From: Alphaproteobacteria bacterium
GTDB lineage: Bacteria; Pseudomonadota; Alphaproteobacteria; Rhodobacterales; Rhodobacteraceae
Assembly (NCBI GenBank): GCA_030425185.1
Contig: JAUIAU010000001.1
Coordinates: forward strand, 1 to 64,000
Direction of reading: 5' to 3'
Length of the DNA stretch: 64,000 nucleotides
Made by a program: the position numbers and the translations under genes. The notes under the pieces were generated by a model. That model searched no databases and was not told the origin of the DNA. It worked only from the letters and a program-made list of their open reading frames with translations. Shown here in pieces: positions 53,128 to 62,485 of the stretch (its first letter is position 1; every line of letters starts with the position of its first letter).

Positions 53128-54559
53128 CCTTTGGTTCGACCCCGGCCAAGTGCTGATCGGCGGGACGTGGCAACCGGTGGCCGATCACCTCGGGATCGAG
53201 GACCCCTCGACCGCGCGCGAGATCGGGCGCATCGCCCGCGGCGGCACGGCCGAGATCGACGCTGCCGTAGCGGCCGCCGAGGCCGCGCTGCGCGGCGATT
53301 GGGGCCGCCTGACCGCCGCCGAGCGCGGACGCCTGCTGACGAAACTGGGGCGTCTGGTCGAGGACAAGGTGGAGGTGCTGGCGCGCCTCGAAGCCGCCGA
53401 CGTCGGCAAGCCGCTGAGCCAGGCGCGGGCCGATGCAAAGGCGCTGGCGCGCTACCTCGAATTCTACGGCGGGGCCGCCGACAAGGTGATGGGCGAGACG
53501 ATCCCCTACCTCGACGGCTACACGGTCTACACCCTGCGCGAGCCGCATGGTGTCACCGGCCACATCGTGCCGTGGAACTACCCGATGCAGATCATCGGGC
53601 GCTCGGTCGGCGCGGCGCTGGCGATGGGCAATGCCTGCGTGCTGAAACCCGCCGAGGAGGCCTGCCTGACCGCGCTCGCCTTCGCGGACCTCGCGCTGCA
53701 GGCCGGCTTCCCGCCCGGCGCGCTGAACGTGGTGCCGGGACTGGGCGAGGAGGCCGGGGCCGCCCTGTCCGGGCATGCCGGCGTGCATCACCTGAGCTTC
53801 ACCGGCTCGGTCGGCGTCGGGGCGCTGGTGCAGGCGGCAGCCGCGCGCAACATCGTGCCGGTCACGCTGGAACTGGGCGGCAAGTCCCCGCAGGTGGTGT
53901 TCGAGGACGCCGATCTGGACGCGGCGCTGCCCTTCCTCGTGAACGCGGGCGTGCAGAACGCGGGGCAGACCTGCTCGGCCTCGTCGCGCATCCTCGTGCA
54001 CCGGTCGCGGCATGACGAGTTGCGCGAACGGATGGCGAATGCCTATGGCGCGCTGTCGGTCGGCCCGGCGATGGCGGACCTGCGCGTCGGACCGCTGATC
54101 TCGGCCCGCCAGAAGGAGATCGTGACCGGCTTCCTCGGCCTCGCCCCCGAGGCGGTGGCGGCGACCGGCGTGCTGTCGAACAGCGCCGATCCCGCCGGGC
54201 ATTTCGTGCTGCCGCACCTGCTGGACGGGCTCGGTCCCGACCACACGCTGGCCAGGGACGAGATCTTCGGCCCGGTGCAGGTCATCCTGCCCTTCGCGGA
54301 CGAGGAGGAGGCGGTCGCCATCGCCAACGGCACGGATTACGGCCTCGTCGCCAGCGTCTGGAGCCGCGACGGCGCCCGCCAGATGCGGATGGCCAAGCGG
54401 CTGCGGGCCGGGCAGGTCTTCGTCAACAACTACGGCGCGGGCGGCGGGGTGGAACTGCCCTTCGGCGGCGTCGGCAAGTCCGGGCATGGCCGCGAGAAGG
54501 GCTTCGAGGCGCTCTACGGCTTCTCGGTCCTGAAGACGGTCGCGGCCTTCCACGGCTGA
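53117..54559 (+). CDS. Aldehyde dehydrogenase
   Basis: A 480-residue NAD(P)-dependent ALDH. Catalytic Cys in NAGQTCSASSRIL, general base Glu in TLELGGKSPQVVFED and Asn in HIVPWNYPMQ. The cofactor motif is SFTGSVGVGALV. It is most like amino-aldehyde and betaine-aldehyde types; in the last gene of an import operon beside creatinase it may oxidise an aldehyde derived from the imported compound. A GAGGAGGAG lies ahead of the ATG. Confidence 0.9.
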   Translation: MLDDLWFDPGQVLIGGTWQPVADHLGIEDPSTAREIGRIARGGTAEIDAAVAAAEAALRGDWGRLTAAERGRLLTKLGRLVEDKVEVLARLEAADVGKPLSQARADAKALARYLEFYGGAADKVMGETIPYLDGYTVYTLREPHGVTGHIVPWNYPMQIIGRSVGAALAMGNACVLKPAEEACLTALAFADLALQAGFPPGALNVVPGLGEEAGAALSGHAGVHHLSFTGSVGVGALVQAAAARNIVPVTLELGGKSPQVVFEDADLDAALPFLVNAGVQNAGQTCSASSRILVHRSRHDELRERMANAYGALSVGPAMADLRVGPLISARQKEIVTGFLGLAPEAVAATGVLSNSADPAGHFVLPHLLDGLGPDHTLARDEIFGPVQVILPFADEEEAVAIANGTDYGLVASVWSRDGARQMRMAKRLRAGQVFVNNYGAGGGVELPFGGVGKSGHGREKGFEALYGFSVLKTVAAFHG

Positions 54560-54631
54560 CCGGCGCGCGCGCGTTAACGCCCCGTTCACCCTGTTCCGGC
54601 CAGATGGGACAGGGGAACGGAGAACAGCCGG

Positions 54632-56143
54632 ATGTCGGTGCGCGCCCATACCGTCGCCTTCGAGGGGGTCGAGGCCCGGCCCGTCGAGGTGCAATGCGCC
54701 CTGTCGGCGGGGATGCCCAGCTTCGCCATCGTGGGCCTGCCGGACAAGGCTGTCAGCGAGGCGCGCGAGCGGGTGCGTGCGGCGCTTCTGGCGCTGGGAC
54801 TGGCGCTGCCCGCGAAGCGGATCGTGGTGAACCTCGCCCCCGCCGACATGCCCAAGGAGGGCTCGCATTTCGACCTGCCCATCGCGCTGGCGCTGCTGGC
54901 GGCGCTGGCCATCGTGCCGCCCGACCTCGTGGAAGAGACGGTCGCGCTGGGGGAGTTGTCGCTCGACGGCACCCTGATCCCGGTGATCGGCGCCCTGCCC
55001 GCCGCCCTGACCGCCGCCGAGAGCGACCGCCGCCTGATCTGCCCGCGCGACTGCGGCCCGGAAGCGGCCTGGGTCGGCGCGACGCAGGTGATCGCGGCCG
55101 ACACGCTGCAAGCCGTGCTGCGCCACCTGACCGGCGAGCGGCCGATCGCCCCGGCCCGGCCCGGCGAGGCGACGACCCCCGCCAGCGGCCGCGACATGCG
55201 CGACGTGAAGGGGCAGGACCGCGCCAAGCGCGCCTTCGAGATTGCCGCAGCCGGGCGTCACCACATCCTGATGGTCGGACCGCCCGGCGCGGGCAAGTCG
55301 ATGCTCGCCGCACGGCTGCCGGGCCTGCTGCCGCCGCTGACTCCGGTGGAGGCGCTGGAAACCTCGATGATCCACTCGCTTGCCGGGCTGATCGACGCGG
55401 GCGGGCTGTCGATGACGGCGCCCTTCCAGGAACCGCACCACACCGCCTCGATGGCCGCCATCGTGGGCGGCGGGCGCGGGGCGAAGCCGGGACAGATCAG
55501 CCTCGCCCACAACGGGGTGCTGTTCATGGACGAGTTTCCCGAGTTCCCGCGCGGCGTGCTCGAGACCCTGCGCCAGCCGATCGAGACCGGGCAGGTCGTG
55601 GTCGCGCGGGCCAATGCCCATGTGCGCTATCCCTGCCGCTTCATGCTGGTCGCCGCCGCCAACCCCTGCCGCTGCGGGCATCTCTTCGATGCCGCGCGCG
55701 CCTGCGGACGCGCCCCGAACTGCGGCGACGACTACATGGGCCGCATCTCGGGGCCGCTGCTGGACCGGTTCGACCTGCGCCTCGAGGTGCCCGCGGTGAC
55801 GCTGGACGACCTCGACCGCGCCGAGGGCGGGGAAAGCTCGGCCCGGATCGCGGAACGGGTGGCCGCCGCGCGCGCGGTGCAGGCGCGGCGGTTCGACGCC
55901 GTGCCCGACGTGCGGGTAAACGCGGAGGCGGAGGGCGCCCTTTTGGAAGACATCGCCGCGCCCGATGCCGAGGGGCGCGCCCTGCTGACGCAGGCCGCGG
56001 CGCGCTACGGCCTGACCGCGCGCGGCTATCACCGGGTGCTTCGGGTGGCGCGCACGATCGCCGACCTGGCGGGCAGCGAGACGGTGCGACGTCCGCACCT
56101 GGCCGAGGCGCTGGCCTACCGCCTGCCCGCCGCGGCGGGTTAG
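54632..56143 (+). CDS. comM: YifB/ComM-family Mg-chelatase-like AAA ATPase
   Basis: A 503-residue protein. The N-terminal part (1-180, [23 protein letters not shown]) is the Lon-like ChlI fold, then AAA+ with Walker [22 protein letters not shown] (about 213-232), Walker [12 protein letters not shown] and a zinc-finger insertion [19 protein letters not shown]. ComM acts as a helicase in branch migration during natural transformation. The DNA uptake genes are not in this window. It converges with gshB and shares a 4-bp stop overlap. Confidence 0.94.
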   Translation: MSVRAHTVAFEGVEARPVEVQCALSAGMPSFAIVGLPDKAVSEARERVRAALLALGLALPAKRIVVNLAPADMPKEGSHFDLPIALALLAALAIVPPDLVEETVALGELSLDGTLIPVIGALPAALTAAESDRRLICPRDCGPEAAWVGATQVIAADTLQAVLRHLTGERPIAPARPGEATTPASGRDMRDVKGQDRAKRAFEIAAAGRHHILMVGPPGAGKSMLAARLPGLLPPLTPVEALETSMIHSLAGLIDAGGLSMTAPFQEPHHTASMAAIVGGGRGAKPGQISLAHNGVLFMDEFPEFPRGVLETLRQPIETGQVVVARANAHVRYPCRFMLVAAANPCRCGHLFDAARACGRAPNCGDDYMGRISGPLLDRFDLRLEVPAVTLDDLDRAEGGESSARIAERVAAARAVQARRFDAVPDVRVNAEAEGALLEDIAAPDAEGRALLTQAAARYGLTARGYHRVLRVARTIADLAGSETVRRPHLAEALAYRLPAAAG

Positions 56144-57093
56144 CGCCCGGCCTCTGCCAGGCGGCGGTCGATGGCGTCCCAGATCAGCCCGGCGGCGTTG
56201 GTGCCGTCGAAGCGCTCGAGCTCCTGGATGCCGGTGGGCGAGGTCAGGTTGATCTCGGTCAGCCAGTCGCCGATCACGTCGATGCCGACGAAGACCTGGC
56301 CCCGCTCGCGCAGGACCGGCCCGATCCGGGCGCAGATCTCGCGGTCGCGGTCGCTGAGGGCGACTTTCTCCGGACGGCCGCCGACATGCATGTTCGAGCG
56401 GGTCTCGCCCGCGGCCGGAACCCGGTTGATCGCGCCGACCGGCTCGCCGTCGACGAGGATCACGCGCTTGTCGCCCTTCGAGACGGCGGGCAGGAACTTC
56501 TGCACGATCAGCGGCTCGCGGTTGATGCCCGCGAACAGCTCGTGCAGCGAGTTGAGGTTGCGGTCCTCCGGGGTCAGCCGGAACACGCCCGCGCCGCCGT
56601 TGCCGTAGAGCGGCTTGAGGATGATGTCACCGTGCCTTTCCTTGAACGCCTTCAGCGTCGCGAGGTCCCGCGCGATGGTGGTCGGCGGCGTCAGGTCAGG
56701 GAAGTCGAGGACCATCAGCTTCTCGGGCGCGTTGCGCACCCAGAACGGGTCGTTGACGACCAGCGTCCGGTCCCGGACCCGGTCAAGCATGTGGGTGGTG
56801 GTGATATAGCCCATGTCGAAGGGCGGATCCTGCCGCAGCCAGACGACATCCACCTCCGCGAGGTCGAGCACGGTCTCGGGACCGAAGGTGACATGCTCGC
56901 CCTTGACGCGCCGCAGCGTGACCGGGCGGGCGCGGGCGGTGATCCGGCCCTCCTCGTAGGCCAGCCGGTCGGGCGTGTAGACGCTGACCTCCCAGCCGCG
57001 CACCTGCGCCTCGAGCGCGAGACGGAACGAGCTGTCGGCGTCGATGTTGACCCCTTCGATCGGGTCCATCTGGAAAACGGCGTGTCTGGGCAT
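56140..57093 (-). CDS. gshB: Glutathione synthetase
   Basis: A 317-residue ATP-grasp enzyme that joins gamma-glutamylcysteine and glycine. N-terminal [72 protein letters not shown] and the metal-binding [17 protein letters not shown] are all present. The ATG at 57093 opens [14 protein letters not shown]. It lies behind the yraN/rsmI genes, as in other alphaproteobacteria. Confidence 0.96.
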   Translation of the reverse strand: MPRHAVFQMDPIEGVNIDADSSFRLALEAQVRGWEVSVYTPDRLAYEEGRITARARPVTLRRVKGEHVTFGPETVLDLAEVDVVWLRQDPPFDMGYITTTHMLDRVRDRTLVVNDPFWVRNAPEKLMVLDFPDLTPPTTIARDLATLKAFKERHGDIILKPLYGNGGAGVFRLTPEDRNLNSLHELFAGINREPLIVQKFLPAVSKGDKRVILVDGEPVGAINRVPAAGETRSNMHVGGRPEKVALSDRDREICARIGPVLRERGQVFVGIDVIGDWLTEINLTSPTGIQELERFDGTNAAGLIWDAIDRRLAEAGR

Positions 57094-57150
57094 CTGGCAC
57101 CTCCGCCGCTGTCTTGGCGCAGGGCGGCAGGCGGGGCAAGGCCCGGTGTG

Positions 57151-57549
57151 TCAGGCGAGCGTCACGTTCTCGATGGTGGCGACCTGCCCGAGGCGGTCGA
57201 CAAGCCCGATGTCGAGCCGCAGCGCCGTGCTCAGCGGCAGGCCGCGCGCAGCGAGGAATTCCCCGGCGGCAGCGGCGATCCGCGCGATCTGGCGGGCGGT
57301 GACCCGGCCGAGGGCCGCGTCGTGGGTGTCCCCGCGCTTGACCTCGACGAAGACGAAGCCGTCGCCATCGGCGCAGATCAGGTCCACTTCACCCGCCTCG
57401 CCGCGCCAGCGCTGCGCGACCGAGGGCAGGCCGCGCCGGGCATAGTCGCGTTCGACCGCGTCTTCGGCCAGCACGCCGTTCCGGTAGGCCTTGGCGCCGC
57501 TGCGGGCGCGGGCGGCGCGGGACAGGGCGCCGGGTGCCGTGTCAGTCAT
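57151..57549 (-). CDS. yraN: YraN family (UPF0102) endonuclease-like protein
   Basis: A 132-residue protein with the nuclease-like core GEVDLICADGDGFVFVEVKRG (E, D, E and K of a restriction-endonuclease-like fold). The function of this family is not established. The ATG at 57549 lies inside the end of rsmI with an 8-bp overlap, so the pair is translationally coupled. Confidence 0.92.
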   Translation of the reverse strand: MTDTAPGALSRAARARSGAKAYRNGVLAEDAVERDYARRGLPSVAQRWRGEAGEVDLICADGDGFVFVEVKRGDTHDAALGRVTARQIARIAAAAGEFLAARGLPLSTALRLDIGLVDRLGQVATIENVTLA

Positions 57550-58399
57550 CGCGCCCCGCTTTCCCCAGGGCCAGGGCCCGCTGGTAGACGGTGCGCCGGG
57601 GCAGGTCGAGGTCGGCGGCCACCCGGTCGACCGCATCGCGCAGGGTGGTGGTCGACAGGGCCGCCGTGAGCGCCTCGGTCAGGTCGGCAGCGCTGGCGCT
57701 GCGCGGCGGCGCGCGATCCAGTACGAGCACGATCTCTCCCTTCTCGGTCATCGTTCCGAGGGTGTCGCGCAGCGTGCCGAGCGGACCGCTGCGCACCTCC
57801 TCGAACCGTTTGGTCAGTTCCCGGCAGATCGCCGCCGGGCGATCCTCGCCGCAGGTCTCGCACAGATCCCTGACCAAATCCTGAACGCGCCGCGCCGTTT
57901 CGAACACCACCACCGTCGCACTGGCCGCGGCCATCTCGGCCAGCATGGCCGCACGCGCCGTGCCCGACTTCGGCGCGAAGCCGAGGAAGGTGAATCGGTC
58001 GGTCGGCAGGCCCGCGAGGCAGAGCGCGGTCAGCACCGACGACGCCCCCGGCAGGGCCGTCACCGCCAGATCCCGCGCCCGCGCCGCCCGGACCAGCTCG
58101 AACCCCGGGTCGGCCACCATCGGCGTGCCCGCGTCCGAGCACAGCGCCACCGCCCTGCCCGCCGCGACATGGTCGAGCAGGCGTTCGGCATCCTTCGGCC
58201 CGGAATGGTCGTGGTGCGGCACCAGCGGACGCCCGCCCACGGGGATGCCGTGGATATCGAGCAGCCGGCGCAGCACGCGGGTGTCCTCGGCGGCCAGCAC
58301 GTCCGCGGACGCCAGCACGTCGAGGGCCCGGAGCGTGATGTCGCGGGCGTTTCCGATCGGGGTGGCCACGAGGTAGAGGCCGGGCGTGAGCGAGGTCAT
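57542..58399 (-). CDS. rsmI: 16S rRNA 2'-O-ribose C1402 methyltransferase
   Basis: A 285-residue SAM enzyme of the tetrapyrrole methylase fold: GLYLVATPIGNARDITLRALDVL, AAEDTRVLRRLLD, CSDAGTPMVADPGF, LPGASSVLTALCLAGLPTDRF and VFETARRV. It methylates C1402 in the decoding centre. The ATG at 58399 follows GGAAAGG. It is divergent from the LpoA-like gene, and with yraN keeps the same neighbours as in enterobacteria. Confidence 0.95.
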   Translation of the reverse strand: MTSLTPGLYLVATPIGNARDITLRALDVLASADVLAAEDTRVLRRLLDIHGIPVGGRPLVPHHDHSGPKDAERLLDHVAAGRAVALCSDAGTPMVADPGFELVRAARARDLAVTALPGASSVLTALCLAGLPTDRFTFLGFAPKSGTARAAMLAEMAAASATVVVFETARRVQDLVRDLCETCGEDRPAAICRELTKRFEEVRSGPLGTLRDTLGTMTEKGEIVLVLDRAPPRSASAADLTEALTAALSTTTLRDAVDRVAADLDLPRRTVYQRALALGKAGRDD

Positions 58400-58521
58400 G
58401 CTGCCTTTCCGGTTTGAGCGAGTTTGGTGCGGTCCGGGTCCGGGCGACCCGTTTACTTGGTCCGTCGAACCGCATACCCTCCGCAATGTCTAGTATATCG
58501 CCTCGGGGGGCAAAGCGACTT

Positions 58522-59703
58522 ATGGGAATCACTGGCTATACACGACGCGTGGTCGCACGGATTTTCGTGTTTCTTTTCGCCGGGCTGGCCGTTGCGGCCT
58601 GTCAGCCGATCTCGATCGGCGGACTCGGCGGCGGACCGACCATCTCGACCCGAGATCCGATTCCCGTGGCCCTTCTCGTGCCCTACGGCTCGGGCGGTGC
58701 CGGCGAGGAGACGCTGGCCCGCAGCCTCGAGAACGCCGCGCGTCTCGCCGCCGCCGACCTGTCCGGCGTGACCATCGACCTGCGCGTGTATCCGACCGCA
58801 GGCAATGCCCAGCGCGCCGCCGCTGCCGCCACGCAGGCGGTCAACGAGGGCGCAAAGATCATCCTCGGACCGGTCTTCGGCGAAGAGGCCAACGCGGCCG
58901 GGCTGGCCGCCGCCAGCCGCAATGTCAACGTGCTGGCCTTCTCGAACAACACCGCGATTGCCGGCGGCAACGTCTTCGTGCTGGGCAACACCTTCGAGAA
59001 CACCGCCTCGCGCCTGATCAGCTACGGCGTCACCCAGGGCCGGACCCGGGTGCTGACCGTCTACGGCAACACCACGGCGGGGGCGATCGGGCGCGATGCC
59101 ATCGCCGGGGCGCTGTCGCGCTCGCTGGCGCAGAACGTCGGTGCCGTCGCCTACGAGGAAAGCCAGCAGGGCGTGATCGACGCGATCCCGACCATTGCCG
59201 AGACCGCGCGGCAGGCTGCCGCCGACTCGGTGTTCTTCACCGCCGACACCCTGGGCGCGCTGCCCATCGTCACGCAGCTTCTGTCCGAGAACGGGATTTC
59301 GCCGCAGCAGTACCAGTTCATGGGCCTCACCCGCTGGGACATCCCCTCGGGCACGCTGGCGCTGCCCGGGGTGCAGAACGGCGTCTTCGCCCTGCCCGAT
59401 CCGAACCTGACCGCCACGTTCCAGGCCCGTTACCAGGCCGCCTACGGCGCGGCCCCGCACCCGATCGCGGGCCTCGCCTATGACGGAATCGCGGCGGTCG
59501 GCGCGCTGGCGGCGTCCGGCAACACCGCCGCGCTGACCCGCGGGGCGCTGACGCAGTCCTCGGGCTTCCGCGGGGTCACCGGGGCATTCCGGCTACGGTC
59601 GGACGGCACCAACGAGCGGGCGCTCGCGGTCGCGCGGATCGAGAATCGCCAGGTCATCGTGGTCTCGCCCGCCCCGTCCGGGTTCGGACTTGCCGGACTC
59701 TGA
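58522..59703 (+). CDS. LpoA-like lipoprotein (penicillin-binding-protein activator)
   Basis: A 393-residue lipoprotein with lipobox VAAC (Cys27 counting from the ATG at 58522). The mature part is a type I periplasmic-binding fold (VALLVPYGSGGAGEETLARSLENAARLA, IILGPVFGEEANA, FSNNTAIAGGNVFVLGNT), as in YraM/LpoA. In E. coli LpoA activates PBP1a from the outer membrane and is encoded between rsmI and yraN; here it is divergent from rsmI. The N-terminal TPR part of enterobacterial LpoA is missing. The start is uncertain; an ATG at 58486 is also possible. Confidence 0.87.
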   Translation: MGITGYTRRVVARIFVFLFAGLAVAACQPISIGGLGGGPTISTRDPIPVALLVPYGSGGAGEETLARSLENAARLAAADLSGVTIDLRVYPTAGNAQRAAAAATQAVNEGAKIILGPVFGEEANAAGLAAASRNVNVLAFSNNTAIAGGNVFVLGNTFENTASRLISYGVTQGRTRVLTVYGNTTAGAIGRDAIAGALSRSLAQNVGAVAYEESQQGVIDAIPTIAETARQAAADSVFFTADTLGALPIVTQLLSENGISPQQYQFMGLTRWDIPSGTLALPGVQNGVFALPDPNLTATFQARYQAAYGAAPHPIAGLAYDGIAAVGALAASGNTAALTRGALTQSSGFRGVTGAFRLRSDGTNERALAVARIENRQVIVVSPAPSGFGLAGL

Positions 59704-62485
59704 TTTCAGCCCTCCGGGGATCTTCCCTGCGCCGCCGGACGGGTTGCCCTGTCCGGCGCATCTCGTTTTCGACGACACCGCGATGATCGAGGCGCTGGCC
59801 GCGCTGCCACCGCGCAGCAGCGGGGCGGAAGGGCGGCAGGCCGCCGTCCAGATCCTGAAGGAAGCCCGCCAGCGCGGCGTTGCCGAGATCGCGGCGCGCC
59901 TCGCGGAACGTCCCTTCGATTCGCGCCCGGTCGTGCGCGCCTACGCGTGGCTGACCGACCGCATCGTGACCAGCGCGCTCTGGGTCGCGCAGAACCGGCT
60001 GCACCCGAACCCCAACCCGACCAAGGGCGAGCGGCTCAGCCTGCTGGCCGTCGGGGGCTACGGGCGGGGCGAGATGGCCCCGCACTCGGACGTGGACCTG
60101 CTGTTCCTGACCCCGACCAAGATCACGCCCTGGGCCGAGAGCGTGATCGAATCGACGCTCTACATGCTGTGGGACCTCAAGCTGAAGGTCGGCCACGCCA
60201 GCCGGACGGTGAAGGACTGCCTGCGCCTCGGGCGCGAGGACTACACGATCCGGACCGCCCTGCTGGAGCAACGCCCCATCGCGGGCGACGCGGCGCTGGC
60301 CGCGCAGTTGCGCGAACGGCTGGTCAACGACCTGTTCCGCGGGACGGGCCCGGACTTCGTGGAAGCCAAGCTCGCCGAACGGGACGCCCGGCTGTCGGGC
60401 CAGGGCGGCCAGCGCTACGTGCTCGAGCCGAACGTGAAGGAGGGCAAGGGCGGCCTCCGCGACCTGCAATCGCTGTTCTGGATCGCGAAGTACCTGCACA
60501 ATGTCGAGGACACCCGGCAACTCGTCGATCTCGGGGTCTTCACCCGCGAGGAGTATCGCGGCTTCCGGCAGGCCGAGGATTTCCTCTGGGCGGTGCGCTG
60601 CCACATGCACCTGGTTGCGGGACGCGCGGTCGAGCAGCTGACCTTCGATCTGCAGGTCGAGGTGGCCGAGCGCATGGGCTTCGCCGACCAGGGCGGACGG
60701 CGCGGCGTCGAGCACTTCATGCAGGCCTATTTCCGCGAGGCGACGCGGGTCGGCGAGCTGACGCGCATCTTCCTGACGGCGCTTGAAGCGGCGCATGTGA
60801 AGAAGGAACCGGCGCTGATCGGCTTCCTGAAGGAGACCGGGCGTCGGCGGCGGGTGAAACCCGGCTTCGCGGTCCGGCAGGGCCGGCTCGACGTTTCGGA
60901 CCCCAACGCCTTCTTCGCCGACCCGCTGAACCTGCTGCGGATGTTCGAAGAGGGCCTGCGCACCGGCCTGCTGCTGCACCCGGACGTGATGCGGCAGATC
61001 ACGTCGCGGCTCGACCAGATCAACGGCGACCTGAGGGCCAGCAAGGAAGCCAACCGGATCTTCCTCGACCTGCTGCTGAAGCACGGGAACCCCGAGCGCG
61101 CGCTCAGGCGGATGAACGAACTGGGCGTGCTCGGGGCCTTCATCCCCGAGTTCCAGCACATCGTCGCGATGATGCAGTTCAACGTCTACCACCACTTCAC
61201 GGTCGACGAGCACATCATCCAGTGCATCTCGGTCCTGAGCCAGATCGAACGCGGCGAACTGCGCGAGGCGCTGCCGATTGCCAGCCGCATCCTGAAGGAC
61301 GGGGTCAACCGCAAGGTGCTCTACGTCGCGCTGCTGCTGCATGACATCGGCAAGGGCCGCCCGGAGGACCATTCGATCCTCGGCGCACAGATCGCCCGGC
61401 GGGTGGTGCCGCAACTGGGCCTCTCCGCGAAGGACGAGGAAACCGTCGTCTGGCTGGTGCGCTATCACCTGCTGATGTCGGACATGGCGCAAAAGCGCGA
61501 CCTCGCCGACCCGCGCACCGTCCGGGACTTCGCCAAGCTGGTGAAGACCCGCGAGCGGCTGGACCTGCTGACCGTGCTGACCGTCTGCGACATCCGCGGC
61601 GTGGGGCCCGGCACCTGGAACAACTGGAAGGCGCAACTGCTGCGCTCGCTCTACCGGATGACGGCGGACGCGCTCGACAACGGGCTGGAGAACATCAACC
61701 GCGAGAACCGCGAGACCGAGGCGAAGAAGGCCCTGCGCGACGCGCTCGAGGACTGGCCCGCCAAGGACCTGAGGCGCGAGGTCAACCGCCACTACGGCCC
61801 CTACTGGCAGGGGATGCCGGTCGAGGTGCATGCCATCGCGGCGCGGCTGCTGCGCGACATCGGTCCGGGCGAATTGCTGGTCGACCTGACCCCGGACCCC
61901 GACCGGGACGTGACCCGCGTGGTGTTCGTGCTGGAGGATCACCCCGGCATCTTCAGCCGCCTTGCCGGGGCAATCGCGCTGGCGGGGGCGAACACCGTCG
62001 ATGCGCGGACCTACACGTCGAAGGACGGCTATGTCGTGGCGACCTTCTGGGTGCAGGACGCCGACGGCACGCCCTATGCCGAAAGCCGCCTGCCCCGCCT
62101 GCGGCAACTGATCGAGAAGATCCTGAAGGGCGAGATGCTGGCCCGCACCGCCCTCAAGAGCCGGGACAAGATGCGCAAGCGCGAGAGCCAGTTCCGCTTC
62201 CCGACCTCGATCAGTTTCGACAATGACGGTTCGGACATCTTCACCATCATCGAGGTCGATACCCGCGACCGGCCCGGCCTGCTCTACGACATCACCAAGA
62301 CGCTGGCCGACAGCAACATCTACATCTCGTCGGCACAGATCGCGACCTACGGGGCGCAGGTGGTCGATACCTTCTACGTGAAGGACATGTTCGGCTTGAA
62401 GTTCCACTCGAAATCCAAGCAGGAGGCGATTGCGCGCAAGCTGCGCAACGCGATCGAGCAAGGGATGGAGAGGGCGCAATCGTGA
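59690..62485 (+). CDS. glnD: Bifunctional [protein-PII] uridylyltransferase/uridylyl-removing enzyme
   Basis: A 931-residue regulator of nitrogen metabolism. Domains in order: nucleotidyltransferase (GGYGRGEMAPHSDVDLLFLTP with the Gly-Gly and DxD), HD phosphohydrolase (LLHDIGKGRPEDHS with HD and the later Asp), and two C-terminal ACT domains (VFVLEDHPGIFSRLAGAIA and VDTRDRPGLLYDITKTLADS) that bind glutamine. It uridylylates PII proteins when nitrogen is low. The TTG at 59690 is used; an ATG at 59783 would shorten the conserved N-terminus. The first 70 bp contain a strong hairpin, so the start is uncertain. Confidence 0.93.
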   Translation: MPDSDFSPPGIFPAPPDGLPCPAHLVFDDTAMIEALAALPPRSSGAEGRQAAVQILKEARQRGVAEIAARLAERPFDSRPVVRAYAWLTDRIVTSALWVAQNRLHPNPNPTKGERLSLLAVGGYGRGEMAPHSDVDLLFLTPTKITPWAESVIESTLYMLWDLKLKVGHASRTVKDCLRLGREDYTIRTALLEQRPIAGDAALAAQLRERLVNDLFRGTGPDFVEAKLAERDARLSGQGGQRYVLEPNVKEGKGGLRDLQSLFWIAKYLHNVEDTRQLVDLGVFTREEYRGFRQAEDFLWAVRCHMHLVAGRAVEQLTFDLQVEVAERMGFADQGGRRGVEHFMQAYFREATRVGELTRIFLTALEAAHVKKEPALIGFLKETGRRRRVKPGFAVRQGRLDVSDPNAFFADPLNLLRMFEEGLRTGLLLHPDVMRQITSRLDQINGDLRASKEANRIFLDLLLKHGNPERALRRMNELGVLGAFIPEFQHIVAMMQFNVYHHFTVDEHIIQCISVLSQIERGELREALPIASRILKDGVNRKVLYVALLLHDIGKGRPEDHSILGAQIARRVVPQLGLSAKDEETVVWLVRYHLLMSDMAQKRDLADPRTVRDFAKLVKTRERLDLLTVLTVCDIRGVGPGTWNNWKAQLLRSLYRMTADALDNGLENINRENRETEAKKALRDALEDWPAKDLRREVNRHYGPYWQGMPVEVHAIAARLLRDIGPGELLVDLTPDPDRDVTRVVFVLEDHPGIFSRLAGAIALAGANTVDARTYTSKDGYVVATFWVQDADGTPYAESRLPRLRQLIEKILKGEMLARTALKSRDKMRKRESQFRFPTSISFDNDGSDIFTIIEVDTRDRPGLLYDITKTLADSNIYISSAQIATYGAQVVDTFYVKDMFGLKFHSKSKQEAIARKLRNAIEQGMERAQS
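59728..59760 (+). other. Strong inverted repeat inside the 5' end of glnD
   Basis: TGCGCCGCCGGAC pairs with GTCCGGCGCA (extra CCG bulged), and the inner part GGACGGG pairs with CCC...GTCC around TTG. TCTCGTTTTC follows at 59761. It resembles a terminator for the LpoA-like gene 25 bp upstream and lies between two possible glnD starts. Confidence 0.45.
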
